From: Trichobilharzia szidati
Lineage: Eukaryota > Platyhelminthes > Trematoda > Strigeidida > Schistosomatidae
Reading direction: 5' to 3'
NCBI GenBank assembly: GCA_944472155.2
Contig: OX235279.1
Span: 137,984,920 to 138,048,919 of the forward strand
DNA length: 64,000 nt
Both the position numbers and the translations under genes were made by a program. The notes under the pieces were generated by a model, which saw only the letters and a list, made by a program, of their open reading frames with translations, did not search any database and was not told where the DNA came from. Positions 12,500-22,645 of the stretch are shown here, in pieces; position 1 is the stretch's first letter; each line of letters starts with the position of its first letter.

Positions 12500-12750
12500 A
12501 ATTCAAGTGCTGAAGCTCCTTGTTCTACTCAGATTCGGAAGAAAAGGTGAGAACTTCCTTGTTGTGCAAATTCACTACTTGTTGCATGATTGAATTGCGA
12601 GTGAAGGATAAGTCAGCGAATCTAGCCGCTTCCGTTTATATTTATAAATTCAAATGTTCTAGTGGAAGCAGTTGCATGCTTAGAATGGCACACTGTGAAT
12701 TTCTTGGGCATTTTACAACAGAGTTGTCATAGAATGTTGAATTTGATCAA
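12500..12750 (+). mobile_element. Penelope-like element, C-terminal fragment
   Basis: The plus frame reads LLCKFTTCCMIELRVKDKSA, NLAASVYIYKFKCSSGS, matching the minus-strand fragment at 27517-27780 (VKDKLPNFASS, YQCNCCSGVSYIGRT). In the related copy this block leads into a GIY-YIG-type endonuclease motif with EHH; here the part after the cysteines is scrambled. It is a short, degenerate piece of the C-terminal nuclease region. Confidence 0.6.
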
Positions 12751-13805
12751 GAATTCCACTATGATACTTGTAATATGCACGGAACAATAGATATAGCTCT
12801 TACCTTTCACAACAGGGTGCCACCTCTGTTCACTAGATTATTTCTACGCCTCTGAACGGTAGGCTTAAATGCTGCAGTTGTCTTCATAATTATCAGTCTA
12901 ACTCATGATTTTATGAAATGTTTCTCCATCTATCGCCCCCTACCACAGAAATCATTTTGGATGAGGAATCAACTAGAAAAAAATAATCCATCCCGATGAC
13001 ACCGGATAACTCTGAATAGTATCACTTTTGTGGACCATTATTTCTATTATTAGTATCATAGCCTGTTATGCTGCGTGTTTTGGCCTTACTTTCACAATTT
13101 CATACCGAAGCCAAATACTCGGTTGTCTTATTAATATGCGACAAAAGTAATTTTTACTTTTCACCGGTTCACATACACACAACCTGCATAGAAATGTATG
13201 ATAACACACTATCTAGATTATCATATAAGCAGTTTCGTGATATTATCATTATTATTCATAAAACCGGACTTTAGTTTTGTCAGTCACAATGGTCTTATCA
13301 GTGGTATTGTGTCTACTATGAAATATGTTACATAGTGAATTATACAGCGTGACAGTACTTCTATAAATAATAATTACACTGGTCAGAACCTGTCAGTCCC
13401 GTGCTGCAGAAAGCCTTCAGGTATTTTTAAGAAACTATTGAGCATACAGTAATCCTACTTTATGTAGTCTTCTACTTTCCACTGTCCAAAGGCACCTAAC
13501 TGTATGCTTGTTTCTTATTTTCACAGTAGTTTTTTCACTTAAATGACTGACTCACACCATTGAAACTCACATATATACAAATAAATCGTAATGAAAGTAT
13601 TGTTTCAGCGTCAAAAAAATAATAAAAAGTTTTACATTGACTGAATTGCACTCATCTGACTGCTAATCAATGAATTATGTTATGTGATAAGACTAATTAA
13701 GCGACTAGGAGAAATAATTGGATACTGTGATATACTGCATTAAAATCTAGATAATTAATAACATTCCTCAGTGACGCAAACTCTGTTATCACTTTATGGT
13801 AAACG
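12751..13805. other. Intergenic, nothing recognised
   Basis: No motif-bearing frames and no recognised family repeat. Confidence 0.4.
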
Positions 13806-13970
13806 AGGTGACATTCCATTATAGAGAAATTTTATTTTGATACAGACCCACAGTGTTATACACTACTATTATTTACTGATGATATTTCATACACAATTTA
13901 TTGCTCATTATCATATCAAGGTACTCACACAAATTTCCGACTCCGTTATATATATTACATTTAGTATAAT
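13806..13970 (-). mobile_element. Penelope-like element, 3' end fragment
   Basis: Contains the reverse complement of the shared Penelope end: 'attccattat', 'cccacagtgttata', 'tttactgatgatatttcat', 'acaatttattgctc', then 'ggtactcacacaaa.ttccgactc', which is the same stretch as 15530-15640. It is more diverged than the copies at 4711 and 22230. Confidence 0.7.
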
Positions 13971-13975
13971 GCGTC

Positions 13976-14107
13976 TAGTCCTATCTTTGGTGCAGACTAA
14001 ATTCTATCAGTCAAGTTTGCAATGTGGCCACCATGTTAGGTGGCTCACCATCACGGTGCACTGCAAACTTGACTGATGGAATTCAGTCTACATCAAAGAT
14101 AGGACTA
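13976..14107. repeat. Inverted repeat with about 46-bp arms
   Basis: Arms at 13976-14021 and 14062-14107 are near-complete reverse complements with a few mismatches ('tagtcctatctttg' pairs with 'caaagataggacta'; 'tatcagtcaagtttgca' pairs with 'tgcaaacttgactgatg'). The spacer is 40 nt. It starts a few bases after a Penelope end fragment and could be a foldback element or a tail-to-tail duplication. No coding capacity. Confidence 0.85.
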
Positions 14108-14179
14108 TACACATTACACTAGTTACTGACTAGTGTCCAATCAAAAATATCCAATACCGTCCCACAGGAGGTCAACCGA

Positions 14180-14330
14180 GAGCTAGAATAGCTCAGTGGT
14201 AACATCTCTGACTGCAGTATCCACTGGGTGACGCGGTTTCTAGTCTCAGAGAGGACGTGAGATCCTTCGAGGTTGCAGATACGCCTTGATGATGAGTGCC
14301 AACTAGCACGAAACCTAGGTGCAAGGTTTC
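14180..14330 (+). mobile_element. Sm-alpha-like retroposon with near-intact hammerhead motif
   Basis: A tRNA-like A-box region 'atagctcagtggtaacatct' (about 14198-14217) is followed by 'ggtttctagtctcag' and then, at 14289-14314, ATGATGA, stem II GTGC, loop CAACTA, GCAC and GAAAC. This is the hammerhead core layout CTGATGA-stem II-GAAAC with one change at the first core base (C to A). Stem II is perfect. Sm-alpha elements of schistosomes combine a pol III-type promoter with a hammerhead domain, which is what is seen here. The core substitution predicts loss of cleavage. Confidence 0.65.
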
Positions 14331-14640
14331 ATACCGATTGCCTCCAACTATCAAATACCAAAAATATAGTAAATGCTGGAGGTCGGTAATTATGTCTACA
14401 TTCCAGAATCAGTCGAAAGGTGAAGATATGATCAATATACTGTCTTTCTGGTCTAAAACCCGCCTGATATTCTCGTGTTTGTTTCTCATGGGCACCACAT
14501 AGTCTGCTCATGATTATTGAGCTTACGAATTTAGATGCCATATTAGTCAAGTTAATCCCCCTGTGATTATCACAGAAAGACTTGCATCCCTTCTTATAAA
14601 TTGGAATGACCCGTGGCGTACATCAGTCAAGCAGAACTAT
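14325..14640 (-). mobile_element. CR1/RTE-like LINE, reverse transcriptase fragment
   Basis: The minus frame reads ITGGLT..., ASKFVSSIIMSRLCGAHEKQ, TREYQAGFRPERQYIDHIFT, FRLILECRHNYRPPA, TIFLVFDS. This is the same segment as IVSKILGSIILRRLSGARE and AGFRPGRGCIDHIFTLRQIL in the longer copy at 38480-42140. It stops just before RT box A. It is a small piece of the finger/palm region, with box A decayed. Confidence 0.8.
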
Positions 14641-14744
14641 CTCTGACTCCTGAACATTACCCGACACTTCAGCTTCAGCTGCCAATGCTTGTAAAGAAAG
14701 ACTGTTTGGGTTTCAATATAAAACTTCTTTCAAAAGTACAGCAG

Positions 14745-15370
14745 CTCAAGTTCCTACAACATGTAGCACACAAGAGAATGCAGAAGGAAAAAATGGATTT
14801 AAAAGAACCATAATAAGCAAAATCATGAGGGATAAAGAATAGAAATACGAAAGAAAAATATAGTTTTATTGAATATGAAAAGTCACAAAGAGTGAATGCA
14901 TCTGCGCCAGCCATTGAGAACGATTTTGAGACATCACCAATCGTCTCCACCATTCATTGGTTCTTATCATTTCCAAGACCCCAACCACCCAGCCAGTCTA
15001 CACCTCCCTATGTGGCTGGCTTAAACTAATTGTTTTGAGTTTCATTGACTGATGAAGCCATGTTTGGATTTGACCACCACTAGATCTTTTCCAACCTGAT
15101 CCATCCTATGTCAGCTAACATTTCCCATCGGTCGAGGATAGCGATGGTTAGGCATGTGTAACACATGTCCTAACCATTTGAGTTGATGTAGTTTCACAAC
15201 CCGATCGGATGACTTATCCCCCTTACCTAAAAGTCTACGCCTAACCTTAATACCACAAACCATATTGTAGCATTTAACACTGGAAATTGGATGTAAACAC
15301 CTTTCGTCAAACACTTAGAAAGACTGCATTTTGTTAGCTTCATTTAGGAGAACAGTATTATCCGTATACT
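14745..15370 (-). mobile_element. CR1/RTE-like LINE, 3' end
   Basis: The minus strand carries KVRRRLLGKGDKSSDRVVKL, HQLKWLGHVLHMPNHRYPRP, the C-terminal signature of the same LINE family as 33700-34745 and 41520-42140, then the 3' untranslated part containing the reverse complement of 'ggttcttatcatttcc', 'gcgccagccattgagaacga' and 'catgtagcacacaa'. It lies upstream (in element orientation) of the RT fragment at 14325-14640, so the two are separate truncated copies or a rearranged one. Confidence 0.82.
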
Positions 15371-15484
15371 ACAAGTCGAGAAAACTGTCCCTTCGTGACA
15401 AGTCAATCCCTAAGATCAGTTCCATTGGCATATTTATAATGATATTAAGCGCAAATGGAAAAAGTGGATGTAAAAATAGAACTT

Positions 15485-17340
15485 CGGCACTGTGGTAGGG
15501 CCACGCATAGAGTAAATATATTTGATAGTCTCACAGTATTATACAGTGTTATTCATTGATGACATTTCATGCACAATTTATTGCTCATAATCATATCATG
15601 GTACTCACACAACTTTCCGACTCTGTTTACATAATTCCATTGTTTCTCATTTCTCGATTTGATTGGTAGTAGCATTTTCCACATCTCTGGTATAAGTGAT
15701 GAGTCAATCCTATTGCATGTGTTGGGTGTAGATTCGATGAACAAAAATTCAGTAATCAACCTGTCTCCACATGTCTATATTACATTTTAGAATTGTAACT
15801 CTGTCGCAGCCCATTGTGGCCAAATGTGTGTTAGTGTATGCAATGCAGTTGCTGAGTTCTTTTCTAAATTACTTATCGTTGCAGGGTCAATCATTCTACA
15901 TTTGGTTAGATTCCTATGTTCTGATAATTTGACTATCCCCAATCTACCGATTTGGCCTTTGTGGTTGATCTGGCAGTCATTGCAAGGTATTTTTTGAATT
16001 GTATTATTTTGTCTAGTTGGGTGAGTAGGGTCTTTTAACCTGCAGAGCTTGTTCTGCCTGAGTGAGTTTGTAGGTTTAAATGCCACCCTAATTCCTGCTT
16101 AATTAAGAATCCTACGTAGGGTCTCAGATGTTGCTTCCTTATGTGGTAGGACTGTGGATGCTTTAAATTCTTTCTTATTTACCTCATCACCACTATTTTT
16201 CTTTTTCTTTTGACCTGTTTCAGTCTTCTTAATGAATTTTATAGGATAGTTATTTAACGCCAGTGCTTGTTCTATCTGTTTCATTTCACCATTTAGGCTA
16301 TTTGATGTACTCCTTGTTGTTATTGCTCGGTTTGTTGGACATTTAACTAAGCCTGGCCTCAAGGATAACGGATGAGATAAACCTAAATATCTTTTAGAAT
16401 GAGTTGATTTTTTACTAAAGCTAGTGTATAGTTTGCCTTCATCTGTTCTTTTTATTTGATAATCTGACATAGTTAATTCTCCTTGTTCATTTTCTGATTT
16501 CGATCTGAATTTTATTCCCCTTACTGTTGAGTTTATGTGTGTGAAAAACTCGAGATGTGTTCTGTTTTTAACAAAATGAAAGTGTCATCCATATATATCT
16601 ACCATATCTTTGGAGTAGCACTGAATGTATTAATATACAAATTTTCCCAGTTATCGATAGAGATTGTAGAAAACACAGAGAACAAAGACGAAGAGTCCTC
16701 AAAACCAAGCTAGCCAAGATTAGAAAACAACAACCAGACAATACACCTATAGACTACGTATTCAACCTAACAAAACAACCACTATCAAAAATGGATCAAC
16801 AACTACCACAAAAAGGATTAAACTACAACACCGGAGATGCCTCGAAAACTGATTTCTTCGCGCAAATTAACTATCCAGCTCAGAGAACACAACCACATCA
16901 AAATCATCCACCTGAGCTACAAATCTTCTCTATCATATCCAGATATCTTCTTTGATTGAGGATATTCGTGATCCCACTGCTACACCTGTTTGTCTACTTA
17001 TTTTGCCGTGGAATTTAAAGCTAGTGAATGTGAGGCATAATTGAATTCCTAAAATAATTTCCTCAGCAAGTGGCTTTTTCCTATGACTAATCTCATGATC
17101 AACAGTTAGTTCTTTTTTAATTGCTTCTAAGGCCATACTGATTGGTATATTTTAGACTACTTATATCAAAACGAACCATTTTTTCATTAGTCTTTAATGA
17201 AATGTCATTTAGTTGCTGCTTGATTTCATGGGAATAATTTAACCTAGACCGTCTACAATTTCTTAAGGGATATAATATCAATGCTAAGGGTTCTGATAAT
17301 TCGTAAGTTGAAGTATTTCTGAAATTAACTGCTAGCATTA
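15485..17340 (-). mobile_element. Penelope-like element (Cercyon-type), rearranged pseudogene
   Basis: Minus-strand reading from 17340: an RT segment with LALILYPLRN.RRSRLNY and NEKMVRFDISSLK (the palm strand FDV-S-L of Penelope RTs), then FTSFKFHGKISRQTGVAVGS (17010-16950), then after an inverted block NTFSATPKIW and YMDDTFILLKTEH with catalytic YMDD at 16595-16584, THINSTVRGIKFRS, TRTDEGKLYTSFSKK-like, IEQALALNNYPIKFIKK, TSETLRRILN, FKPTNSLRQNKLCRLKDPT, and the nuclease-linker IPCNDCQINHKGQIGRLG with SEHRNLTKC (GIY-YIG-type region), ending with TEFLFIESTPNTCNR near 15740. The 3' end reaches about 15485. Several stops and frameshifts are present. Motif order is that of Penelope-like retroelements; Cercyon is the schistosome lineage, named here from general knowledge. 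Confidence 0.85.
16635..16930 (+). mobile_element. Inverted Penelope N-terminal block inside the Penelope copy
   Basis: The plus strand here is open and reads REQRRRVLKTKLAKIRKQQ, IDYVFNLTKQPLSKMDQQLP, QKGLNYNTGDASKTDFFAQ. The 'NL..QPL...Q...L.KGLNY' pattern is the region N-terminal to the RT of Penelope proteins, but it lies in the opposite direction to the flanking RT pieces. It is bounded by an imperfect inverted repeat ('gatagagattgtag' and 'ctacaaatcttctctatc'). It separates RT segments that would otherwise be contiguous. Confidence 0.7.
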
Positions 17341-18650
17341 TTAGTTTTTAAGGCATTAAATGAAATTATTTGCTGACAGGTAACTAATTAGTGTGTGACT
17401 AACTATACAATTTCAGTCTAGAAAGGTGTTCGATTCACAAAATTCAATAATCTTCATTTTAAGTGTATACGTTTTCTCAAGGCTTTAATTTCACCCTAAA
17501 GATGAATGTTAGAAAAAGCTAAATGGTGACCTTGACCAATCATTAAATTCAGTCAATGACGATTCGAATTTTGAATTTTTCAAGTACATTTTACTAAACA
17601 GTCTTTCAGCCTTATTATTGTTATCTGATTATGAAGTATCTAATTGAATCATTGATAAGTTTTTGGTGCAATCGTTTCATCATAAAAGAAACTGATTAGT
17701 ACTTCTTATTTAACATGTGAGCTAATTCAATCCGAGTATATCACTAATAAAGCTCGATCTCAAACAAGTTGAGTGTTCATTTGGTTCTCAGACCACTTCA
17801 TCCTGACTGACGAGAACTACTGATTGATGTGTTCAAGTGTTCATATCAGTCATTGAAGTGTATATTATATGATTAATTAACTTTAAAAAAATATATAATT
17901 CGTGCTATGTTGTACTTTTTTGAAGTCAATCGATTTTTTGTGTATACAATGTCTAAATAATAATAATAATAATAATAATAGATTTCATTGAGTTTGATGG
18001 ACTTTTTTGGAACAAAAAGAACTAATAAGTTATGCATACACCTATAGGTAAGTGCTATTTACTTTTTGTTTTGTTCGTTATTTAATGATTTTTAAAAATG
18101 TGAATTCTATCACATGATATTTGGTTGGTTATATTGTAATGACTTCTAATGAAAATACTGATCATTATGATGTGATGCATAATTGTTAGAGCTGAAAGAG
18201 AGAGAGAGAAAAGGTAGAATATTAATGATGGTGAATGTAGTTCATGTATGTTTTATAAATCGAATAAAATTGAAGGTTAAATTAAGATATGCCTCGAACC
18301 AATGCCCTTTATCTAGATTACTAGCAATCTCGACTCTTCATCAAGCTTCTAGGTTTTCATTTTCTTTCAATTACCGACAGTATTTTCAATTACTTATGTG
18401 AACGAATGGTACATAACTGTCACTTGAACATTCCAACACTATCTGACAAATGAGGTACACTCATTTGAAGCCTAATCATTATTGAATAAGAAAGGAATGC
18501 AAAAGTTATTCATTGCTCGTTAGGATATTTAAGGTGGGTTTGACTTATTGTAGCAGTCTTTAACAGTCCGACCAACTCAGTTTCCCACAGGTGGTCTCAC
18601 TAATATATATATATATATATATATATAATGATAATGCGAATCTGGGAAAC
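17341..18650. other. Intergenic with microsatellites
   Basis: Contains an ATA/AAT trinucleotide run (about 17957-17981), a short GA run (18194-18209) and a TA run (about 18602-18627). No coding motif. Confidence 0.5.
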
Positions 18651-18654
18651 TGAT

Positions 18655-19015
18655 CTGGCTGGCTGGATTCAGCATAGAACTTGGCACCGAAGTGCAGCAC
18701 TTCCAGTTGCCACGTTCCAAGTAGCACACAAAGGTAGGGAAGAAGATGGGTGAAGAGAATCAATAGAGTTTTGACAAGTATAAGAGTGAAACAGAATGAC
18801 TAATGGTAGAAAGGAATATGAAAGATTACAGAGACTGAATACATCTACGTAAGCCATTGACAACGATTTTGAGCCATGTCACCTATTGTCTACAGCCATT
18901 GATTCTTAGAGTCCCGAGGGCCCCAACCCGGAAGTCTGCATCTCCCTACCTGACTCAGTTTAACTCTCAGGGATTTCATGGATTGATGAGGCCATGTTTT
19001 TGTTTGGTCACCGCT
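18655..19015 (-). mobile_element. CR1/RTE-like LINE, 3' end
   Basis: Reverse complement shows the family 3' end: the part with 'ggcttacgtagatgtattca', 'tgtgtgctacttggaacgtg' and 'ttctatgctgaatccagc', ending in 'cagccagccag' near 18657. It matches 33700-33920 and 41900-42130. No coding region remains except the extreme 3' part. Confidence 0.75.
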
Positions 19016-19194
19016 TACTTTGACCTATAGATTACTATAGATTACTTATTCGGTGTTAAAAGGATGACAGTGTCACATATTTTGATATGAATTTCTTGGG
19101 TCTAAGAGTGAAATCGAGGTGAATTTCCACCACGAACTGTTTGATCCTGAGAGGGCGAATTTCATTTCCTCTACTAATAAGGTAAACGCTCATT

Positions 19195-19310
19195 GTAGTC
19201 AATTAAAATGATTATGAGCAGTAATGTGTGCTCGAAACGTCATCAGTTAATATTACTGTACAACACTGTGTGATTTATCAAAATAAAATCTTATCCATAA
19301 TAGAATTAAA
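19195..19310 (+). mobile_element. Penelope-like element, 3' end fragment
   Basis: Plus-strand copy of the shared end: 'tgattatgagcagtaatgtg', 'tgctcgaaacgtcatcagtt', 'atattactgtacaacactgt', 'aaaataaaatcttatccata'. This is one arm only, with no inverted partner nearby. Within it GAGCA and TGCTC can form a stem directly before GAAACGTC, the 3' half of a hammerhead core. Confidence 0.75.
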
Positions 19311-19439
19311 AAAGTTGTATTGGTGAAATAAAACAGAATTTAACATGCACACACAATAAGGATACAAACATTTGCATTCATGCAAAATATTCACGTTTTC
19401 AAAGTGAACGCCTAAACTCCATCACTGAGTAATTTTATT

Positions 19440-19550
19440 TGATAAAAGATAGTGAGTGACGTAGTATTTTTTATTTACTGGTCACGTTTCGAGCACACTG
19501 TATTGTTCATAATCACATCCAGGTGCTTGGGAATTCCAATGTTTATTCTC
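19440..19550 (-). mobile_element. Penelope-like element, 3' end fragment
   Basis: Contains 'tttactggtcacgtttcgag' and 'cacactgtattgttcataatcac', the reverse complement of the shared Penelope end, about 140 bp from the plus-strand copy at 19195-19310. The two may be the separated arms of a former foldback copy. Confidence 0.6.
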
Positions 19551-21240
19551 GTTTGGATTTATTACTGATAAAATTTCCTATATGTCTCTGGCGATTGTGT
19601 TGCGTTAATACCAACTGGTCGCCTTATTTCTACAGCCTCGTCCTCTAAAATTATCTCCTGTCTCAAGCCATTGCGTATTCGAATCATCCGTATCTCTGAA
19701 GCTTTGGCCATCGGAATAGGAAACAGAAGAAGTTTTGTCAACTCCTCCAAATTTCATGGTCTTAATTCTTCTATGCTAAATTATGATAATCCCCGTTCGT
19801 ATTTGTGGCCATACTTATTTTTCGTTTAGTTTATTCAGTTTGTGTTTCCTTCCCTAATTATATCAATTGTTATTATAAATTTCACTTTGAACAATTTCCG
19901 GTATTTTATCTAACTTATTTATTTAATTCAGTTTAATTTTTGCAATATTGTCTTATCATAATTATCACCCTGTTGTTTAATGATCTTATTGGTTCTGCAC
20001 CCCTTTGAGATTTATACATTTCATGAACTATTTTTTTAAAGTACACAACCAATTATTTTTCTCACGATTCATATTATTATTATGAAATCGTGTATATACG
20101 ATTGTATAGCTGGGTGATAAATTTGTTGACGAGAGACTCTTCTCCGAGTCACTTAATTTTATTTTCTAAATAACCACTACGACTCCAACCACCAAGTGAT
20201 AAAACGCGCAGAAGTCCGCAAAGAGTTCTCTGTTCTCATTCATTTCACCAAGCTCTACTCTACGCATGATGACTTCTAAGCCTGAGTTGTCTGCAGACAG
20301 TTTAGCCTGTACTTATATCGTCCATTAGGTTTTTGATGTGATCGTCTGAGATCTTGTGATTTTATGATTGAATTCAGTCAACAGGATGCTGTGTGTGAAT
20401 TAAAGTTTCCTGCTGGTTAACAGTCCTCAGTGAAACGGATCTATAATTTGCCTTCTCAGATGTGGAGGTTATCATCAACAGTGCTAATTTTTTGTTTTGG
20501 TTCAATCAATTCTTTTGTTGAAATTATTGTTCAATTTCTCGTTGATTGAACCGTGTTGGCGGGAAGTTTTTAATTCCATTGAGATGTTATCCTACGACTG
20601 ACCCTTCGAAAATGTCTTCATTTGAAGTTTCTTTGTTATTGTTGGATAACGCTTGAATAAAGGACTTGCTTTACGTTCTTTAAGGACACTGCCAGCTGAA
20701 TATACCAGAGTACATTTGAACAAGAGGTGGCTCTTGCGACCTAGTATCCCGGCTTTTGGAACGATGGGTGCTGGACTCAATTCTCAGTGAGAACACCATC
20801 GGTAACTGGAAAATGCAGGCTGACATGTCTTGGATTACATGGCTGTCAACCACCAACCAATAACACTGAAATAATTTTTATAAGTTTCGACAGGTTAGTA
20901 ACAACATATGATTTATCTTAGAAGAAGAATGTATTTATGCAACATACTTAAAATATTCTGGCCATACAAGCTTTTTTTTATATCAAAGCTATTTGAATAA
21001 AAACAGTCATAGATAAAATCCATGCGCTAAATATTAACTTTGGTTAAAACAACCGATAAAATGAAAGTTACATTAATATGTAAATAACCTTTGGTTGAAT
21101 GGTTGAATTGTCAAGAAATGTTACACTAAAGAAAAGGAAATCATTTTTCGGCATAAAATAAATCTACACTTTATATGAGTGGTGCATCAACATGTTTGAT
21201 TATTACTATTTTTTTAAATACCTTGAAATCACATGCACTA
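19551..21240. other. Intergenic, nothing recognised
   Basis: Two small minus-strand frames (19562-19750, 20592-20780) have no recognisable motifs; the second may be a remnant of a mobile element protein but cannot be placed. Confidence 0.35.
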
Positions 21241-21530
21241 CACGTCTCTATTAATGTATTTACTGGCAGACTACGTTGGTCATTGAGGTGGACGACTGCT
21301 TCTGAGAACCGAAGAGCATTGGTCAGTCGTTTCGTCCTAACATGGGACTTTTCAGTAGTACGTGTCCACAACTTTGCCAGGAATTGAGCCCAGGAATTTC
21401 AGGTTGTAAGAAGTCCCCGCTGATCATTTAACCACTGAGTTAGGTCTGAATGACTGTGAATTCGAATTTCTGTTAATTCACCCTGTAGCGGTGAATATCT
21501 GTTTCATACGCAACACAGTGGACCCCACCA
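21241..21530 (-). mobile_element. Sm-alpha-like retroposon with hammerhead ribozyme motif
   Basis: Minus strand, in order: 'ggggtccactgtgttgcgta', an A-box-like 'taactcagtggttaaatgat', a B-box-like 'ggctcaattcctgg', then at 21355-21328 CTGAAAA, stem II GTCC, loop CATGTTA, GGAC, GAAACG. Stem II and the GAAAC side are exactly as in Sm-alpha hammerheads; the CTGATGA side has two substitutions (T to A, G to A), one at a core guanine, so self-cleavage is not expected. The pairing of tRNA-like promoter and hammerhead is diagnostic of this retroposon class. Confidence 0.75.
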
Positions 21531-22218
21531 TCTGAAAAATATATTTCGTTTTCATTGAATGTATTTTTCAATAAAGTACTTAGTAAATTCATCGTATAAA
21601 ATAATTAGTAAACAGTTCGTTTCATAATAAGAGGCTACTTTATCTTTTTCTCCTATAAATTTTCTGAAATGAAGTCGCTGTATAATTTTAGTCTATGAGT
21701 TAATGATATGGAAGTGGACTAGTTGGTTGCACCAGTCTTTTAGAAATCAAATTAGAATATTACAAGCACTAGATAACGTTTAACTTGCATGTCATCATAA
21801 TAGTTGAAAAAGGTTCACCTCAGGTGAATGAAAAAATTCAATAAGTGTTAGACGCTAATTAGTGCGACAATCTATTGTAAGGGGAGGTTTTGATTTTCAG
21901 TATTTGTCATTTGGACACCTGATATTTTTAAGACAGTCGACTCAGTCAATTGGTGATCAGACTATATGGGATAGCTTTGGACTGCCAGACTTTTATTCAT
22001 GTACTGCATGATGAACCAGGGCGAAGTAAAGAACTTTAAGCACCACTAATTACCAACCAGCAAATGGCCTCGAAAGCACCAATCACGTGAAGGAGGGATT
22101 TTTGTGTATGGAATACATATATTTATGAAAAAATTGCACTAAAACTGTATAAAAGTGTTACAGAGGATAGCTTCCTCTCACATGGGATAAAAATAGTTCT
22201 CAGTTTTAGGTTGGTGTA
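21531..22218. other. Intergenic, nothing recognised
   Basis: No motif-bearing frame or shared repeat seen. Confidence 0.4.
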
Positions 22219-22435
22219 TCAACAGAGTATAATTCCATTGTGGGTAAAATTTATTTTAATAAAGTTTCATAGTGTTATACAGCAATTTTACTGAACAATA
22301 GAGTGTGCTCGAAACATGGTCATCAGTAAATATTACTACTGTATAACACTGTGAGACTTTATCAGAATAAATTTACCCACAATGAAATTAAACTATACCA
22401 CAGTGCACAGGTTCTATTCTTATGTCAACAGAGTA
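22219..22435. mobile_element. Second foldback Penelope-end insertion with 11-bp target duplication
   Basis: 'tcaacagagta' occurs at 22219-22229 and 22425-22435 around a 195-bp insertion. The left part (22230-22300) is the inverted, diverged copy of the right part (22303-22390); the tail ends 'ccacagtgcacagg' and 'ttctattcttatg', like the insertion at 4711-4919. Arms are imperfect (for example 'acagcaattttact' against 'agtaaatattactactgt'). It is an older insertion of the same structural type. Confidence 0.8.
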
Positions 22436-22474
22436 ATTTAACCACATTCTATGCATATAATTATTTGGGTCTTC

Positions 22475-22645
22475 TAATCCTAACAACAACCGTAATCTTT
22501 CCTGAACCTAATCCTAACGTGAAAATATTCCTAAACTAACTGTAATCTAACTCGAACCAAACCTACTGTCGTCTTTTCTAGGTTAGCCTAACCCTAACTT
22601 GTCCTTTGCTTAAAGAGTAACTTAATCTTTCGCAAACCTAAGCTG
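22475..22645. repeat. Degenerate CCTAAC-rich minisatellite
   Basis: Recurrent, imperfect units such as 'aatcctaac', 'cctgaacctaatcctaacg', 'cctaaactaactgtaatcta' and 'ggttagcctaaccctaac'. Related segments 'gtaatctttcctgaaccta', 'gtaatctaactcgaaccaa' and 'cttaatctttcgcaaaccta' suggest a decayed tandem repeat of variable spacing with telomere-like words. Confidence 0.55.
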
